Origin: Roseateles violae
GTDB lineage: Bacteria > Pseudomonadota > Gammaproteobacteria > Burkholderiales > Burkholderiaceae_C
Length of the DNA stretch: 64,000 nt
Direction of reading: 5' to 3'
NCBI RefSeq assembly: GCF_030410485.1
Contig: NZ_JAUHHC010000005.1
Coordinates: 496,001 to 560,000 of the forward strand
Below are positions 36,990-49,462 of the stretch, piece after piece. Both the position numbers and the translations under genes were made by a program. The notes below the pieces were generated by a model. That model had not been told where the DNA came from, did not search any database, and saw nothing but the letters and a program-made list of their open reading frames with translations. Numbering within the stretch: position 1 is the stretch's first letter; each line of letters opens with the position of its first letter.

Positions 36990-38105
36990 TCAAGCCAGCA
37001 GCGTGGCGGCCGGAACATAGGGATGGCCAAGCGCCCGCGCCACCGCCTCGTAAGTGACCTGGCCGGCCGCCACATTGAGGCCGGCCCGCAGATGGACGTC
37101 GTCACGCAAGGCCTGGCGCCAGCCCTTGTCGGCCAGGGCCAGCGCGTGGCCGATGGTCGCGTTGTTCAGGGCGAAGGTCGAGGTGCGGGCGACCGCGCCC
37201 GGCATGTTCGCGACGCAGTAGTGGACGACGCCGTCGACGACAAAGGTCGGCTCGGCATGGGTGGTCGGGTGCGAGGTTTCGAAGCAGCCGCCCTGGTCGA
37301 TCGCGACGTCGACGACGACGGCGCCCTTTTTCATCCGTGCCACCATCGCGCGCGTCACCAGCTTGGGCGCCGCCGCGCCGGGGATCAGCACGCCGCCGAT
37401 CACCAGATCGGCGGCCAGCACCGCCTCCTCGACGCTTTGCGCGCTCGAGTACAGCGTCGTGATGCGATTGCCGAAGATCAGGTCCAGCTGGCGCAGCCGG
37501 TCGACGTTCTTGTCCAGCACCGTCACCCGCGCGCCCAGGCCCACGGCCATCTGCAGCGCATGGGTGCCGACGACGCCGGCGCCGAGGATCACCACCTGGG
37601 CCGCCGCCACGCCCGGCACGCCGCCGAGCAGCACACCCATGCCGCCCTTGCTCTTCTCCAGATGGGCGGCACCGGCCTGCACGGCCATGCGGCCGGCCAC
37701 CTCGCTCATCGGCGCCAGCAGCGGCAGGCCGCCGCCGGGGCCGGTGACGGTCTCGTAGGCGATGCAGATCGCGCCGGAGCGGATCAACGCCGCGGTCTGC
37801 TCGGGATCCGGTGCCAGGTGCAGATAGGTGTAGAGGATCTGGCCGGGCCGCAGCAGCGCGCATTCGGCCGGCTGCGGCTCCTTGACCTTGACGATCATGT
37901 CGGCGCGCGCGAACAGCTCGGCCGCCTCGGGCACGATCTGCGCGCCGGCGGCCAGGTACTGCTCGTCGCTCAGGCCGATCGCGCTGCCGGCAGCACTTTG
38001 CACGATCAACTCATGGCCGCGCGCCACCAACTCGCGCACGCTGGCCGGCGTCAGGCCGACGCGGTACTCATGGTTCTTGATTTCCTTCGGACAGGCGATG
38101 CGCAT
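36990..38105 (-). CDS. ald: Alanine dehydrogenase
   Basis: This NAD-dependent enzyme interconverts L-alanine with pyruvate and ammonia. The 371-residue protein has R15, K75 and H96 at the catalytic/substrate positions known for alanine dehydrogenases, a Rossmann fingerprint [17 protein letters not shown] near 175, and the family N-terminus [23 protein letters not shown] at 38105 has GGAG 8 bp upstream. It is a single gene, divergent from nothing obvious and followed by the DUF883 promoter region. Confidence 0.96.
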   Translation of the reverse strand: MRIACPKEIKNHEYRVGLTPASVRELVARGHELIVQSAAGSAIGLSDEQYLAAGAQIVPEAAELFARADMIVKVKEPQPAECALLRPGQILYTYLHLAPDPEQTAALIRSGAICIAYETVTGPGGGLPLLAPMSEVAGRMAVQAGAAHLEKSKGGMGVLLGGVPGVAAAQVVILGAGVVGTHALQMAVGLGARVTVLDKNVDRLRQLDLIFGNRITTLYSSAQSVEEAVLAADLVIGGVLIPGAAAPKLVTRAMVARMKKGAVVVDVAIDQGGCFETSHPTTHAEPTFVVDGVVHYCVANMPGAVARTSTFALNNATIGHALALADKGWRQALRDDVHLRAGLNVAAGQVTYEAVARALGHPYVPAATLLA

Positions 38106-38209
38106 GGACCGGGCTCCGGCGTTGGAAAAGCCCTTTGTATGCCCGCCCGCCGCGGCTGTGAAGCGAGATTCGCCGCGCTACAGCGGCATTAGCGCCGCTT
38201 ATGCCGCCC

Positions 38210-39763
38210 TCAGGCCGAGCCGAGCCGGAACACCGCCACCGCCTCGACCAGCTGGCGCGCCTGCGTCTTCAGGCTCTCGGCCGCGGCCGCCGATTGCTCG
38301 ACCAGGGCGGCGTTCTCCTGCGTCGCGCGGTCCATCTGAGCGACGGCCTCGCCGACCTGGGCCACGCCCGAGCTCTGTTCGCGGCTGGCGGCGCTGATCT
38401 CACCCATGATGTCGGTGACGCGCTGGATCGAGGCCACGACCTCGGCGATCGTCTCGCCGGCGCGGCCGACCTGGCTGGAGCCCAGTTCGACCCGCTCGAC
38501 GCTGGCCTGGATCAGGGTCTTGATCTCCTTGGCGGCGGCGGCCGAGCGCTGGGCCAGCGCGCGCACCTCGCTGGCAACGACGGCAAAGCCGCGGCCCTGC
38601 TCGCCGGCGCGTGCCGCCTCGACGGCCGCGTTCAGCGCCAGGATATTGGTCTGGAAGGCGATGCCGTCGATGGTGCCGATGATGTCGGCGATCTTCTGCG
38701 AGCTGGCGCTGATCTCACGCATGGTCTCGACGACCTGACCGACCGCCTCGCCGCCGCGGCCGGCGACGCTGGACGCCGCCAGTGCCAGCTGATTGGCCCG
38801 CTGCGCATTGTCGGCATTGCCGCGCACGGTGCTGCCCAGCTCCTCCATCGAGGCCGCCGTCTCCTCCAGCGCCGAGGCCTGCTGCTCGGTGCGGCCCGAC
38901 AGATCGTTGTTGCCGGACGAAATCTGCGCCGAGGCGGTGGCGACGCTCTCGGCGCCCTCGCGCACCTCGCGCACGATCGCCGACAGCCGCGCCTGCATCT
39001 CGCGCAGCGCGTTCAGCAGGCGGCCGGTCTCGTTGGCAGCGCCGGTGGCGATGCGCGTGGACAGATCGCCGGCAGCGACCCCGCTGGCCACCTGCACGGC
39101 AGCGTTCAGCGGGCCGATGATGGAGCGGATCAGCCACCAGGCCAGGAGCGCCGACAGCGCCAGCGCCGCGAGCACCAGTACGCTCATCTGCAGCTTGGCG
39201 CTGCGCGCCTCCTGCGCGGCCTGCTCGGCCGCCTGGTCCATCAGCTTGCCGCCCAGGGTGATCAGCTCGTCGACGGCCGCCATATAGGCCAGCTGCTTGG
39301 GCCGCATATCGTTCAGCAGCACCGTGCGGGCCGTCTCCAGGTCGCCGGCGCGGATCGCCTTGGTGACCTTGTCGCGCTCGACGCGATAGGCGGCGCGCGC
39401 CTCGTTCAGCTTGGCCATGCCGGCCTTGCCGCCCGGCGTGCTCATGATCTTGGTCAGCTCGTCCAGCGTCGCGGCGGTCGACTTGGAGGCGGCGTCGATG
39501 GTGGCGAACTCGGCCTCGATCTCGGCCTTGTCCGTCATGATCACCAGATTGCGCAGCGAGCGCGCGACCTGGTTGTTGGTGTCCTTGATCGACTGGAAGG
39601 CCTTGACCTTGGGATAGCGGTCGCCCATCGCCAGCTTGAACTGCTCGTCCATGGCGCTGAGCCGGCTCCAGGCCAGCGCGCCCAGGAGCAGGATCAGCAA
39701 GGCCATGACGCCGAAGCCCAGGCCCAGCCGGGTCGATATCTTCATCTCGTTCAGCTTGAACAT
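38210..39763 (-). CDS. Methyl-accepting chemotaxis protein with 4HB sensor
   Basis: This 517-residue chemoreceptor has a membrane segment near 15-33, a periplasmic four-helix-bundle domain (about 34-190), a second membrane segment near 192-212, a HAMP domain, and a signalling domain with the invariant tip ([30 protein letters not shown], in parts). It lacks a C-terminal NWETF CheR-tether pentapeptide and ends AVFRLGSA. The ligand is unknown. GGAG lies 9 bp before the ATG. Confidence 0.95.
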   Translation of the reverse strand: MFKLNEMKISTRLGLGFGVMALLILLLGALAWSRLSAMDEQFKLAMGDRYPKVKAFQSIKDTNNQVARSLRNLVIMTDKAEIEAEFATIDAASKSTAATLDELTKIMSTPGGKAGMAKLNEARAAYRVERDKVTKAIRAGDLETARTVLLNDMRPKQLAYMAAVDELITLGGKLMDQAAEQAAQEARSAKLQMSVLVLAALALSALLAWWLIRSIIGPLNAAVQVASGVAAGDLSTRIATGAANETGRLLNALREMQARLSAIVREVREGAESVATASAQISSGNNDLSGRTEQQASALEETAASMEELGSTVRGNADNAQRANQLALAASSVAGRGGEAVGQVVETMREISASSQKIADIIGTIDGIAFQTNILALNAAVEAARAGEQGRGFAVVASEVRALAQRSAAAAKEIKTLIQASVERVELGSSQVGRAGETIAEVVASIQRVTDIMGEISAASREQSSGVAQVGEAVAQMDRATQENAALVEQSAAAAESLKTQARQLVEAVAVFRLGSA

Positions 39764-39979
39764 CCGCTTGTCTCCACAAGGCTTGCAGGCCGGACTGGCC
39801 CCGCTTCATCCCTGATTAGGCGACCGCCGGCGCCGCGCGATCCGCGGAAAAAGACCGCTCGCGCGGCCTTCTGTCGATCCGGGCGCGGCTTGGGCGCCTG
39901 TCGCCCCGATCGGCCGGGGCTCGCCCGCAGGGCGGCGCTGGGCCACAATGGCCCGGCCCCCTTTACCCGGAGCCTGGAC

Positions 39980-41194
39980 ATGACCGCTGAAAAGATCCTC
40001 GTCGCCCAGGGCGGCGGGCCCACCGCCGTGATCAACCAGTCGCTGGTCGGCGTCGTGCTCGAGGCGCGCCGCCATGCCAGCGTGCAGCGGGTCTATGGCG
40101 CGCGCCACGGCGTGCGCGGCATCGTCAACGAGGACTTCGTCGACCTGACGCAGGAGACCAGCCACAACCTCGAGCTGGTCGCGCAGACGCCGTCCTCGGC
40201 CCTGGGCTCGACGCGCGACAAGCCCGATGCCAAGTACTGCCACGAGATCTTCAAGGTGCTGCAGGCCCACGGCATCACCCATTTCTTCTACATCGGCGGC
40301 AACGACTCCTCCGACACCGTGCGCATAGTCGCCGAGGAGGCCGCCGCGGCGAACTACGGCCTGCGCTGCATCCATATCCCGAAGACCATCGACAACGACC
40401 TGGTCGAGAACGACCACACGCCGGGCTTTCCCTCGGCCGCGCGCTTCGTCGCCCAGGCCTTTGCCGGCGCCAACCTCGACAACGCCGCCCTGCCCGGCGT
40501 CTACCTGGGCGTGGTGATGGGCCGGCATGCCGGCTTTCTGACCGCGGCCAGCGCCCTGGGCAAGAAGTTCGCCGACGACGGCCCGCACCTGATCTACCTG
40601 CCCGAGCGTGTGTTCGAGCTGGAGCGCTTCCTGGCCGATGTGAAGACCATGCACGAGCGCCACGGCCGCTGCGTGATCGCCGTGTCGGAGGGCATCCACG
40701 ACGCGGCCGGCACGCCCATCCTCTCGCGCCTGGCCGGCGATCTGGAGCGCGATGCGCACGGCAATGTGCAGCTCTCGGGCACCGGCGCGCTGGCCGATCT
40801 GCTGTGCGAGGAGATCAAGAACAAGCTGGGCATCAAGCGCGTGCGCGGCGACACCTTCGGCTATCTGCAGCGCTCGTTCATCGGCTGCGTGTCCGACGTC
40901 GACCAGCGCGAGGCGCGCGAGGTCGGCGAAAAGGCGGTGCAGTTCGCCTTCCACGGCGACCGCGACGGCTCCGTCGCGATCAAGCGGCGCGGCTTCTATT
41001 CGGTCGACTACGAACTGCTGCCGCTGGCGGCCGTCGCCGGCAAGACGCGGGTGATGGAAGACGAGTTCATCACGCCCGAGGGCACCGACGTCACCGATGC
41101 CTTCCGCATGTATTTGCGGCCGCTGCTGGGCTCGGGCATGCCGGATGCGTTCCGGCTGCGACCCAATCGCGTGGCCAAGGTCCTGAAGCGCTAG
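39980..41194 (+). CDS. 6-phosphofructokinase, probably pyrophosphate-dependent
   Basis: This 404-residue enzyme phosphorylates fructose-6-phosphate. ATP enzymes have GGDGS and PGTIDND; here the motifs read GGNDS (106-110) and PKTIDND. The Asp and Lys in these two places are the signatures of pyrophosphate-dependent enzymes, so PPi is the expected donor and the step would be reversible. The first Asp of the loop is Asn, which is unusual. MGRHAGF supplies substrate contacts. Its stop codon overlaps the stop of the convergent dehalogenase gene at a CTAG. Confidence 0.9.
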   Translation: MTAEKILVAQGGGPTAVINQSLVGVVLEARRHASVQRVYGARHGVRGIVNEDFVDLTQETSHNLELVAQTPSSALGSTRDKPDAKYCHEIFKVLQAHGITHFFYIGGNDSSDTVRIVAEEAAAANYGLRCIHIPKTIDNDLVENDHTPGFPSAARFVAQAFAGANLDNAALPGVYLGVVMGRHAGFLTAASALGKKFADDGPHLIYLPERVFELERFLADVKTMHERHGRCVIAVSEGIHDAAGTPILSRLAGDLERDAHGNVQLSGTGALADLLCEEIKNKLGIKRVRGDTFGYLQRSFIGCVSDVDQREAREVGEKAVQFAFHGDRDGSVAIKRRGFYSVDYELLPLAAVAGKTRVMEDEFITPEGTDVTDAFRMYLRPLLGSGMPDAFRLRPNRVAKVLKR

Positions 41195-41875
41195 CAGCCC
41201 AGCAACTGGGCCAGCTCGGTGAGGCTGCCCGCCTCGTAGTCGACCGGCAGCGCCGCGCGGCTTTCGCCGCGGCCCGGGCCCTGCTCGTCGGGCCCCGACA
41301 AAGGCGGTGGCCAGGCCGGCGGCCTTGGCGGCGGCCAGATCGCCGCTGTGGGCCGCCACCATCAAGGCGTCCCCGGGCGCCGCGTCGAAGGCCTCGGCGG
41401 CGGTCCGGTAGACGATGGCCTTGGGCTTGTAGTCGCGCGCCAGCTCGGCGCCGGTGATCGCGTCCCAGTGCCAGCCGTTGAGCCGCGCCAGCGCCGCCAT
41501 CAAGGAGATATTGCCGTTCGAGCAGGGGGCCAGCAGGAAGCGCTTGCGCAGGCGCTGCAGACCCGGGCCGACATCGGGCCAGGCGGAGAGCCGGTGCCAG
41601 GCCAGATTGAGTTCGCGCCGCGCCGCCTCGTCCAGATGGTCGAGACCGAAGTCGCGCAGCACGATGTCGAGATTGCGGCGGTGCAGGACATCGAGCTTGC
41701 AGAAGGCGATGCGCCCGGCCCGGACCTCCTCCATTGCCGGCTGGTACTGCGCGCGCCAGGCGTCGGCAAAGGCCTCGGCACGCGGCTTGCCCAGCAGCGG
41801 CTGCATTTCGAGCGCGATGGCGCCGCGCCAGTCCACCAGGGTGCCGAACACATCGAAGAGCAGAACCTTGGGCAT
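41191..41875 (-). pseudogene. Haloacid dehalogenase type II, frameshifted near its 3' end
   Basis: The frame from ATG 41875 encodes a HAD-superfamily L-2-haloacid-dehalogenase-type protein: nucleophile Asp in LLFDVFGTLVDWRG, CSNGN (motif 2), Lys in YKPKAIVY (motif 3) and AAHSGDLAAAKAAGL (motif 4). After TAFVG the frame changes. In the next frame the expected ending resumes (DEQGPGRGESRAALPVDYEAG...LAQLLGC) and stops at 41191. The span is one base too long for a single frame, with the likely extra base in the GGGCCCC run at 41290-41296. Either the gene is recently broken or the base is a sequencing error; all catalytic motifs lie upstream of the shift. Confidence 0.85.
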
Positions 41876-41959
41876 GGCCCCTCCGCGAAACGATGGGCCA
41901 TTGTGCATGGACGGCGCCGGCCCTAAGCTCGCCATCTCCATCGCCTGCAAGGAGCGCCC

Positions 41960-42412
41960 ATGAAGCCGACACCGAAGGGCTGGCCGCGGCTGTCCAGTTC
42001 GCTGTTCTACGAGAACGCCGCCGAAGCGATCGCCTGGCTGGTCAAGGCCTTCGGCTTCGAGTTGCAGCTGAAGGTCGACGGCGAGGACGGCAGCGTGGTC
42101 CACAGCCAGCTGGTCTACGGCGAGGCGCTGATCATGGTCGGCGAAGGCGGCGGCGCGCGCGCGCCCAAGTTCGGCGTGAAGATGCGCAGCCCGCGCCAGC
42201 TCGGTGGCGCCAACAGCCAGTCCCTCATGCTCTTCGTCGACGATGTCGACGCCCATTGCGAGCGCGCCCGCGCGGCTGGCGCGACCATCATCTCGGAGCC
42301 CTCGCTGCACGACTACGGCCCCGAGTACTGGGCCGATCGCAGCTATGGCGCGCTCGACTGCGACGGCCATATGTGGTGGTTCACCGAACGCGTGCGCAAC
42401 CCGCAAAGCTGA
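41960..42412 (+). CDS. VOC-superfamily (glyoxalase/PhnB-like) protein
   Basis: This 150-residue two-repeat beta-alpha-beta protein of the vicinal oxygen chelate fold (SSLFYENAAEAIAWLVKAFGF; FVDDVDAHCERARAAGA; RSYGALDCDGHMWWFTE) has the pattern of the PhnB-like group. Specific substrate is unknown. AAGGAG precedes the ATG. The dienelactone hydrolase gene follows 14 bp after its stop, so the two are likely co-transcribed. Confidence 0.88.
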   Translation: MKPTPKGWPRLSSSLFYENAAEAIAWLVKAFGFELQLKVDGEDGSVVHSQLVYGEALIMVGEGGGARAPKFGVKMRSPRQLGGANSQSLMLFVDDVDAHCERARAAGATIISEPSLHDYGPEYWADRSYGALDCDGHMWWFTERVRNPQS

Positions 42413-42426
42413 GGAGGCAAGCAAGC

Positions 42427-43086
42427 ATGGGCACGATGATCGAATTCCAGCGCCCCGACGGCGCCAGCAGCGCCGGCTATCTGGCCGAGGGCCCGGCAGG
42501 TGGTCCCGGCCTGATCCTGATCCAGGAATGGTGGGGCCTTAAAGCCCATATCCTGGAGCTGGTCGACCGCTTTGCGGCCCAGGGCTACACGGTACTGGCG
42601 CCGGACCTGTACCGCGGCCGCATCGCCAGCGATGCCGACGAAGCCAGCCACATGATGAATGGCCTCAATTTCGTGGACGCCTGCGACCAGGACCTGGCCG
42701 GCGCGCTGGTGCATCTGAAGCGCAGCTGCCCCAAGGTCGGTGTGATGGGCTTCTGCATGGGCGGCGCGCTGACCGTGGCCGCCGCGGTGCGCCTGCCCGG
42801 CCTGGCCGCCGCCAGCTGCTTCTACGGCATCCCGCCGAAACAGCTGGCCGACCCGGCCAAGATAGCGATTCCGTTCCAAGGCCATTTCGCTCAACAGGAC
42901 GACTGGTGCACGCCCGCCGTCGTCGACGCCTTCGAGGCCGCGCTGACGCGGCCGGCCGAGATCCACCGCTATGCGGCGCAGCACGCCTTCTTCAACAACA
43001 GCCGGCCCGAGGTCTACGACGCCGGGGCGGCAGCGCTGGCCTGGCAGCGGACGCTGGACTTCTTCGGACGCACGCTGCGTCAGTAG
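42427..43086 (+). CDS. Dienelactone hydrolase family protein
   Basis: This 219-residue alpha/beta hydrolase uses Cys as nucleophile: C110 in GFCMGG, with the acid in QQDDW and the base His in QHAFFN, and E34 in QEWWG as in dienelactone hydrolases. Family members open lactones such as 4-carboxymethylenebutenolide in chloro-aromatic breakdown, but no such pathway is in view here. GAGGCAAGC precedes the ATG. Confidence 0.92.
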   Translation: MGTMIEFQRPDGASSAGYLAEGPAGGPGLILIQEWWGLKAHILELVDRFAAQGYTVLAPDLYRGRIASDADEASHMMNGLNFVDACDQDLAGALVHLKRSCPKVGVMGFCMGGALTVAAAVRLPGLAAASCFYGIPPKQLADPAKIAIPFQGHFAQQDDWCTPAVVDAFEAALTRPAEIHRYAAQHAFFNNSRPEVYDAGAAALAWQRTLDFFGRTLRQ

Positions 43087-43102
43087 TGAGCCGCGGCGGC
43101 CT

Positions 43103-43513
43103 TCAGACGTAGGTGATCCATTGGCGCACGAGCGCCTGCAGCGCGGCCTGGTTCGCCTCGATGGCCGCCAGATCGGCGAACACGATCATCGCCCGGTCGG
43201 GCGCCAGCCACTTCAGCAGCCGTGCGGGGTCGTCGATCGCGAGGCCGCCGGCCGGCAGTTCGCGCGGCTTGGCGCCCAGATGCAGGACCAGCCCGAGGCC
43301 GCGCTTCTCGCGCAGATGCGTGGTCGCGAAATATTCGCCGGTACGAAAGCTCGGCGCATTCCACTTGATGCCTTCGGCGATGCTCGGCGCGGCGCCGAGC
43401 AGGGCCGCGCGCAGCGCCTCGATCTCGCGCTTCAGCGGATGCGCCAGCGCCTGCATGAAGGCGTCGACCGCGGCGGTCGAATCCGCCGGGCCGAGCGCCT
43501 TGGGCTTCGCCAT
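43103..43513 (-). CDS. DUF1801 domain protein
   Basis: This 136-residue protein matches the DUF1801/YdhG type: an N-terminal helix pair (AAVDAFMQALAHPLKREIEALRAAL), then GIKWNAPSFRTGEYFATTH and GLGLVLHLG strands. Function is unknown. It converges with the dienelactone hydrolase gene and lies 17 bp after the HMG-CoA lyase stop, so it may be the last gene of the leucine/biotin cluster. Confidence 0.82.
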   Translation of the reverse strand: MAKPKALGPADSTAAVDAFMQALAHPLKREIEALRAALLGAAPSIAEGIKWNAPSFRTGEYFATTHLREKRGLGLVLHLGAKPRELPAGGLAIDDPARLLKWLAPDRAMIVFADLAAIEANQAALQALVRQWITYV

Positions 43514-43530
43514 GGCCGGCAGCCGGTGGC

Positions 43531-44439
43531 TCAGGCGGCCCGCTTGGCCAGCAGCGCCCGCCCGACGCGCGAGACCGGCGAGCGGCCCAGCACGTTCGAG
43601 ATGAAGGCGCCGGCGTCGACCAGCTTGTCGATGTCGATGCCGGTGTCGATGCCCAGGCCGTTGAGCATGAAGACCACGTCCTCGGTCGCCACATTGCCGG
43701 TGGCGCCCTTGGCATAGGGGCAGCCGCCGAGACCCGAAACGCTGGCGTCGAAATGGTGGACACCCATTTCGAGGCAGGCATAGATATTGGTCAGCGCCTG
43801 GCCATAGGTGTCGTGGAAATGGCCGCTGACCTCGACCAGCGGGTAATGCTTGAGCGCACGCTCCATCGCCGCCTGGACCTTCTTCGGCGTGCCGACGCCG
43901 ATCGTGTCCGCCACGCCCATATGGTCGACGCCGATGCCTTGCATCAGCTTGACGACGCGCTCGACCTCGTCCGGCGAGACCTCGCCCTGGTAGGGGCAGC
44001 CGACCGCGCAGGACAGCGCGCCGCGCACCTTGATGCCGGCCTCGTGCGCGGCGGCGACGACGGGCGCGAAGCGGGCTATGCTCTCGGCGATCGAGCAGTT
44101 GATGTTCCTCTGGCTGAAGGCCTCGGAGGCCGCAGCGAATACGACGATCTCGTCGGGCTTGGTCGGCAGCGCCGCCTCCAGGCCCTTCATATTCGGCGTC
44201 AGCACCGAATAGCGTACACCGGGGCGGCGCTCGATCGCGGTCATCACGTCGACGTTGTCGGCCATCTGCGGCACCCACTTGGGGCTGACGAAGCTGGTGA
44301 CCTCGATCTCCTTCAGGCCGGCGTCCTGCAGCAGCGCGACCAGACGCGCCTTGTGCTCGGTCGCGACCGGCTGCTTCTCGTTCTGCAGGCCGTCGCGAGG
44401 ACCGACGTCGACCAGGGTGACTCGACTGGGCAGGCTCAT
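43531..44439 (-). CDS. liuE: Hydroxymethylglutaryl-CoA lyase
   Basis: This enzyme splits HMG-CoA to acetyl-CoA and acetoacetate in the last step of leucine breakdown. The 302-residue TIM barrel starts VTLVDVGPRDGLQNE (catalytic R15-D16), has GHFHDTYG metal-binding His and the Cys loop GLGGCPYAKGATGN. ATG 44439 lies next to the carboxylase stop. Co-directional with all other liu genes in the cluster. Confidence 0.96.
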   Translation of the reverse strand: MSLPSRVTLVDVGPRDGLQNEKQPVATEHKARLVALLQDAGLKEIEVTSFVSPKWVPQMADNVDVMTAIERRPGVRYSVLTPNMKGLEAALPTKPDEIVVFAAASEAFSQRNINCSIAESIARFAPVVAAAHEAGIKVRGALSCAVGCPYQGEVSPDEVERVVKLMQGIGVDHMGVADTIGVGTPKKVQAAMERALKHYPLVEVSGHFHDTYGQALTNIYACLEMGVHHFDASVSGLGGCPYAKGATGNVATEDVVFMLNGLGIDTGIDIDKLVDAGAFISNVLGRSPVSRVGRALLAKRAA

Positions 44440-44440
44440 A

Positions 44441-46435
<1,995 letters not shown>

Positions 46436-46467
46436 CGCTCGGTCTCCGCTTTCCTGGCTTCTCTTTT

Positions 46468-47544
46468 TCAGTGAGCGCGGCAGGCGCTGCTCTGCGCCTC
46501 GGCCGAGGAAGAGGCATTCAGCGTGATCTTGGCCTCCTTGCCTTCCGACAGCTGCGCCTCGGTCGCGCAATGCATGCCCAGGCGGTCCAGCAGCGCGCGG
46601 TCCTTTTCGGCCTGCGGGTTGCTGGTCGTCAGCAGCTTGTCGCCATAGAACATCGAGTTGGCGCCGGCCAGGAAACAAAGCGACTGCATCGCCTCCGGCA
46701 TCTCCTCGCGGCCGGCCGACAGGCGCACCATGGCGCGCGGCATCGTGATGCGGGCGACCGCGATCGTGCGCACGAACTCGAACGGGTCCAGCGCGGCCGT
46801 GCCGGCCAGCGGCGTGCCCTCGACCTGCACCAGGTTGTTGATCGGCACCGACTCCGGATACGGGTCCAGATTGGCCAGCTGCACGATCAGGCCGGCGCGC
46901 TGGCGGCGCGTCTCGCCCATGCCGACGATGCCGCCCGAGCAGACCTTGAGGCCTTGCGCACGCACGCGGTCCAGCGTGTCCAGGCGGTCCTGATAGGTGC
47001 GGGTGGTGATGATCTGGCCGTAGAACTCGGGCGCGGTGTCGAGGTTGTGGTTGTAGTAGTCGAGGCCCGCGTCCTTCAGCTTCTCGGCCTGGCCTTCGCC
47101 GAGCATGCCGGCTGTCAGGCAGGTCTCCAGGCCCATGGCCTTGACCTCGGAGATCATCTCGCCGATCTGCTCCAGATGGCGATCCTTCGGGCTGCGCCAG
47201 GCGGCGCCCATGCAGAAGCGGGTCGCGCCATTGGCCTTGGCGGCGCGCGCGGCCTCCAGCACCTCCTGCAGCGGGATCAGCTTCTCGGCCTTCAGGCCGG
47301 TGTCGAAATGGGCCGACTGCGGGCAGTACTTGCAGTCCTCCTCGCAGCCGCCGGTCTTGATCGACAAGAGCGTGGACAGCTGCACCGCGTTCGCATCGAA
47401 GTGCTCGCGGTGCACCTGCTGGGCGCGGAACATCAGGTCGTTGAAGGGCAGCTCGAACAGCGCGGCGACCTCGTTGACGGTCCAGGCCTTGGCATTGCGG
47501 CGGTCGGCGTCGGTGGTAGGGGTCAGGGTTTGGATCTGATTCAT
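46468..47544 (-). CDS. bioB: Biotin synthase
   Basis: This radical-SAM enzyme inserts sulfur into dethiobiotin. The 358-residue protein has the CxxxCxxC motif C67-C71-C74 ([10 protein letters not shown]) and the residues around the [2Fe-2S] cluster ([29 protein letters not shown]). It starts 5 bp after the bioD stop and is followed 32 bp later by liuD, so biotin synthesis and its consumer share a transcript in all likelihood. Confidence 0.98.
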   Translation of the reverse strand: MNQIQTLTPTTDADRRNAKAWTVNEVAALFELPFNDLMFRAQQVHREHFDANAVQLSTLLSIKTGGCEEDCKYCPQSAHFDTGLKAEKLIPLQEVLEAARAAKANGATRFCMGAAWRSPKDRHLEQIGEMISEVKAMGLETCLTAGMLGEGQAEKLKDAGLDYYNHNLDTAPEFYGQIITTRTYQDRLDTLDRVRAQGLKVCSGGIVGMGETRRQRAGLIVQLANLDPYPESVPINNLVQVEGTPLAGTAALDPFEFVRTIAVARITMPRAMVRLSAGREEMPEAMQSLCFLAGANSMFYGDKLLTTSNPQAEKDRALLDRLGMHCATEAQLSEGKEAKITLNASSSAEAQSSACRAH

Positions 47545-47549
47545 GGTGG

Positions 47550-48248
47550 TCACTTCAATTCCAGGGACGGCGGCAGCCGCAGATGCGCGGCCACGGCCGC
47601 CGAAGAGGGATAGCAAAGCCGGGGCACATGGCCCAGGCAAGGGGCAGAAAATTCGCCGTCGAAGGCGGCCCGCAATGCGGCCAGATTGTCCGCCACATGG
47701 GGCATGGCGGGGTCGACCTGGTTGGCGACCCAGCCGGCGATCGTGAGGCCGCGCCCGCGCACCGCCTCGGCCGTCAAGAGCGCATGGTTGATGCAGCCCA
47801 GGCGCAGGCCGACGACCAGGATCACCGGCAGGGCCAGGTCGACGGCCAGGTCGGCCGTGTCCCAGCCTTCGGTGAGCGGCACGCGGAAACCGCCGACGCC
47901 CTCGACAAAAGCGATATCGGCCAGCGCCGCCGTCGCGCGGATCGCCGCCAGCAGCGGCTCGCGCGCTATGGCGACGCCTTCGAGTTTCGCCGCGATATGC
48001 GGCGCGCAGGGCGTGCGCAGCTGCAGCGGGCCGATCTGGGCCGGCGTGAAGCGGCCACCACAGGCGGCATGCAGGCGCTGCACATCGTCGTTGAGCCATT
48101 GGCCGTCGACGAGTTCCTGGCCGGCGGCCAGCGGCTTGATCGGCACGGCGTTCACGCCCTGCGCGATCGCCAGCGCGGTCAGGCCGGCGGTGACGGCGGT
48201 CTTGCCGATCTCGGTGTCGGTGCCGGTGATGAAAAAACCCTTGATCAT
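47550..48248 (-). CDS. bioD: Dethiobiotin synthetase
   Basis: This 232-residue ATP-dependent enzyme closes the ureido ring of biotin. It has the P-loop GTDTEIGKT (9-17), the KPLAAG substrate Lys, and [10 protein letters not shown]. The ATG at 48248 overlaps the bioF stop (TGATG), and the stop is 5 bp from bioB. Conservative changes in the P-loop (IGKT versus VGKT) are common. Confidence 0.96.
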   Translation of the reverse strand: MIKGFFITGTDTEIGKTAVTAGLTALAIAQGVNAVPIKPLAAGQELVDGQWLNDDVQRLHAACGGRFTPAQIGPLQLRTPCAPHIAAKLEGVAIAREPLLAAIRATAALADIAFVEGVGGFRVPLTEGWDTADLAVDLALPVILVVGLRLGCINHALLTAEAVRGRGLTIAGWVANQVDPAMPHVADNLAALRAAFDGEFSAPCLGHVPRLCYPSSAAVAAHLRLPPSLELK

Positions 48249-49462
48249 CACGAGACCGCCCTTTCCAGCACGGCCAGCAGGCGATCGACGTCGGCGTCCT
48301 CATGCGTCGCGCAGAGCGTGATGCGCAGCCGCGCCTCGCCCTTGGGCACCGTCGGCGGGCGGATGCCCGGCACGCGCAGGCCCTCCTGCTCCAGCGCGGC
48401 GGCCAGGCGCATCACCTCGGCATTGCCGCCGATGATCAGCGGCTGCACCGGGGTCTCGGACGGCGCCAGCTTCCAGCCCAGCTCCGGCCGGCGCTGCAGC
48501 AGCGCGGCGATACCCGTGCGCAGCCGGCGCTGCAAGGCCCGCAGCCGCGCGCGGCGCTGCTGGCCGAGCTCGTTCTCGATCAGCTCCAGGCTCGTCAAGA
48601 GCGCATGCGCGACGGCGGGCAGCGAGGCGGTGGTGAAGATATAGCTGCGCGCCGCCTGCACGAGGTAATCGGTGATGGTCGCCTCGGCGACGACGAACGC
48701 GCCCGAGAGGCCGGCCGCCTTGCCCAAGGTGCCGATCAGCACCAGGCGCTCGCTCTTCAGATCGAACAACTCCAGCGCGCCGCGGCCCTTGGCGCCCAGC
48801 ACGCCGAAGCCATGGGCATCGTCGACGATCAGCCAGGCGTCGAATTCCTCGGCCAGCGCCAGCAGTTCGGGCAAGGGCGCGATATCGCCGTCCATGCTGA
48901 ACACCGCGTCGGTGACGATCAGCTTGATCCTGGCTTGGCTCGCCTGCAGCAAGCCGCGCAACTGGACCAGATCGCAATGGCCGTAGCGGCTCAGCTTGGC
49001 CTTGGCCAGCCGGCAGCCGTCGATCAGCGAGGCATGGTTCAGCGCCTCGGAAAAGATCTCGGCCTCCGCATCGCCGAGCGCGCCCAGCACGGCCAGGTTC
49101 GCCATATAGCCGGTGCTAAAGCTCAGGGCCCGGGCGCGCGGGATGTGCGGCGCATACCAGGCGGCCAGCGTGTCCTCCAGCCGCTCGTGGGCGACCGAAT
49201 GGCCGCTGATCAGGTGCGAGGCGCCGGAGCCGCCGCCATAGGCGGCCGCGCCCTCGGCCAGCGCATGGGCCAGGCGCGGATGGGCGGCCAGGCCCAGATA
49301 GTCGTTCGAGCAGAACATCAAGAGCTCGCGCGCCAGGCCGTCGGCCCCGCGCACGCGCTGGCGGGGTCCGGTCGGCCCTTCGGCGGCGCGCAGCGAGCGC
49401 GTCAGGTCCTGCGCGGCGATCGCGCGCAGCTTGGCGTCGAGGTGCTCAATCAGCGAGGACAT
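48248..49462 (-). CDS. bioF: 8-Amino-7-oxononanoate synthase
   Basis: This PLP enzyme condenses pimeloyl thioester with alanine, the first committed ring step in biotin synthesis. The 404-residue protein has the PLP Lys in [28 protein letters not shown] and [11 protein letters not shown]. Its 5' end overlaps bioA by 13 bp and its stop overlaps bioD. Confidence 0.97.
   Translation of the reverse strand: MSSLIEHLDAKLRAIAAQDLTRSLRAAEGPTGPRQRVRGADGLARELLMFCSNDYLGLAAHPRLAHALAEGAAAYGGGSGASHLISGHSVAHERLEDTLAAWYAPHIPRARALSFSTGYMANLAVLGALGDAEAEIFSEALNHASLIDGCRLAKAKLSRYGHCDLVQLRGLLQASQARIKLIVTDAVFSMDGDIAPLPELLALAEEFDAWLIVDDAHGFGVLGAKGRGALELFDLKSERLVLIGTLGKAAGLSGAFVVAEATITDYLVQAARSYIFTTASLPAVAHALLTSLELIENELGQQRRARLRALQRRLRTGIAALLQRRPELGWKLAPSETPVQPLIIGGNAEVMRLAAALEQEGLRVPGIRPPTVPKGEARLRITLCATHEDADVDRLLAVLERAVS

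Noticed and set aside
46468..48303. A single 611-codon frame fusing bioB with upstream sequence
   Set aside because: The upstream half is an out-of-frame reading of bioD; bioB starts at 47544 next to the bioD stop.
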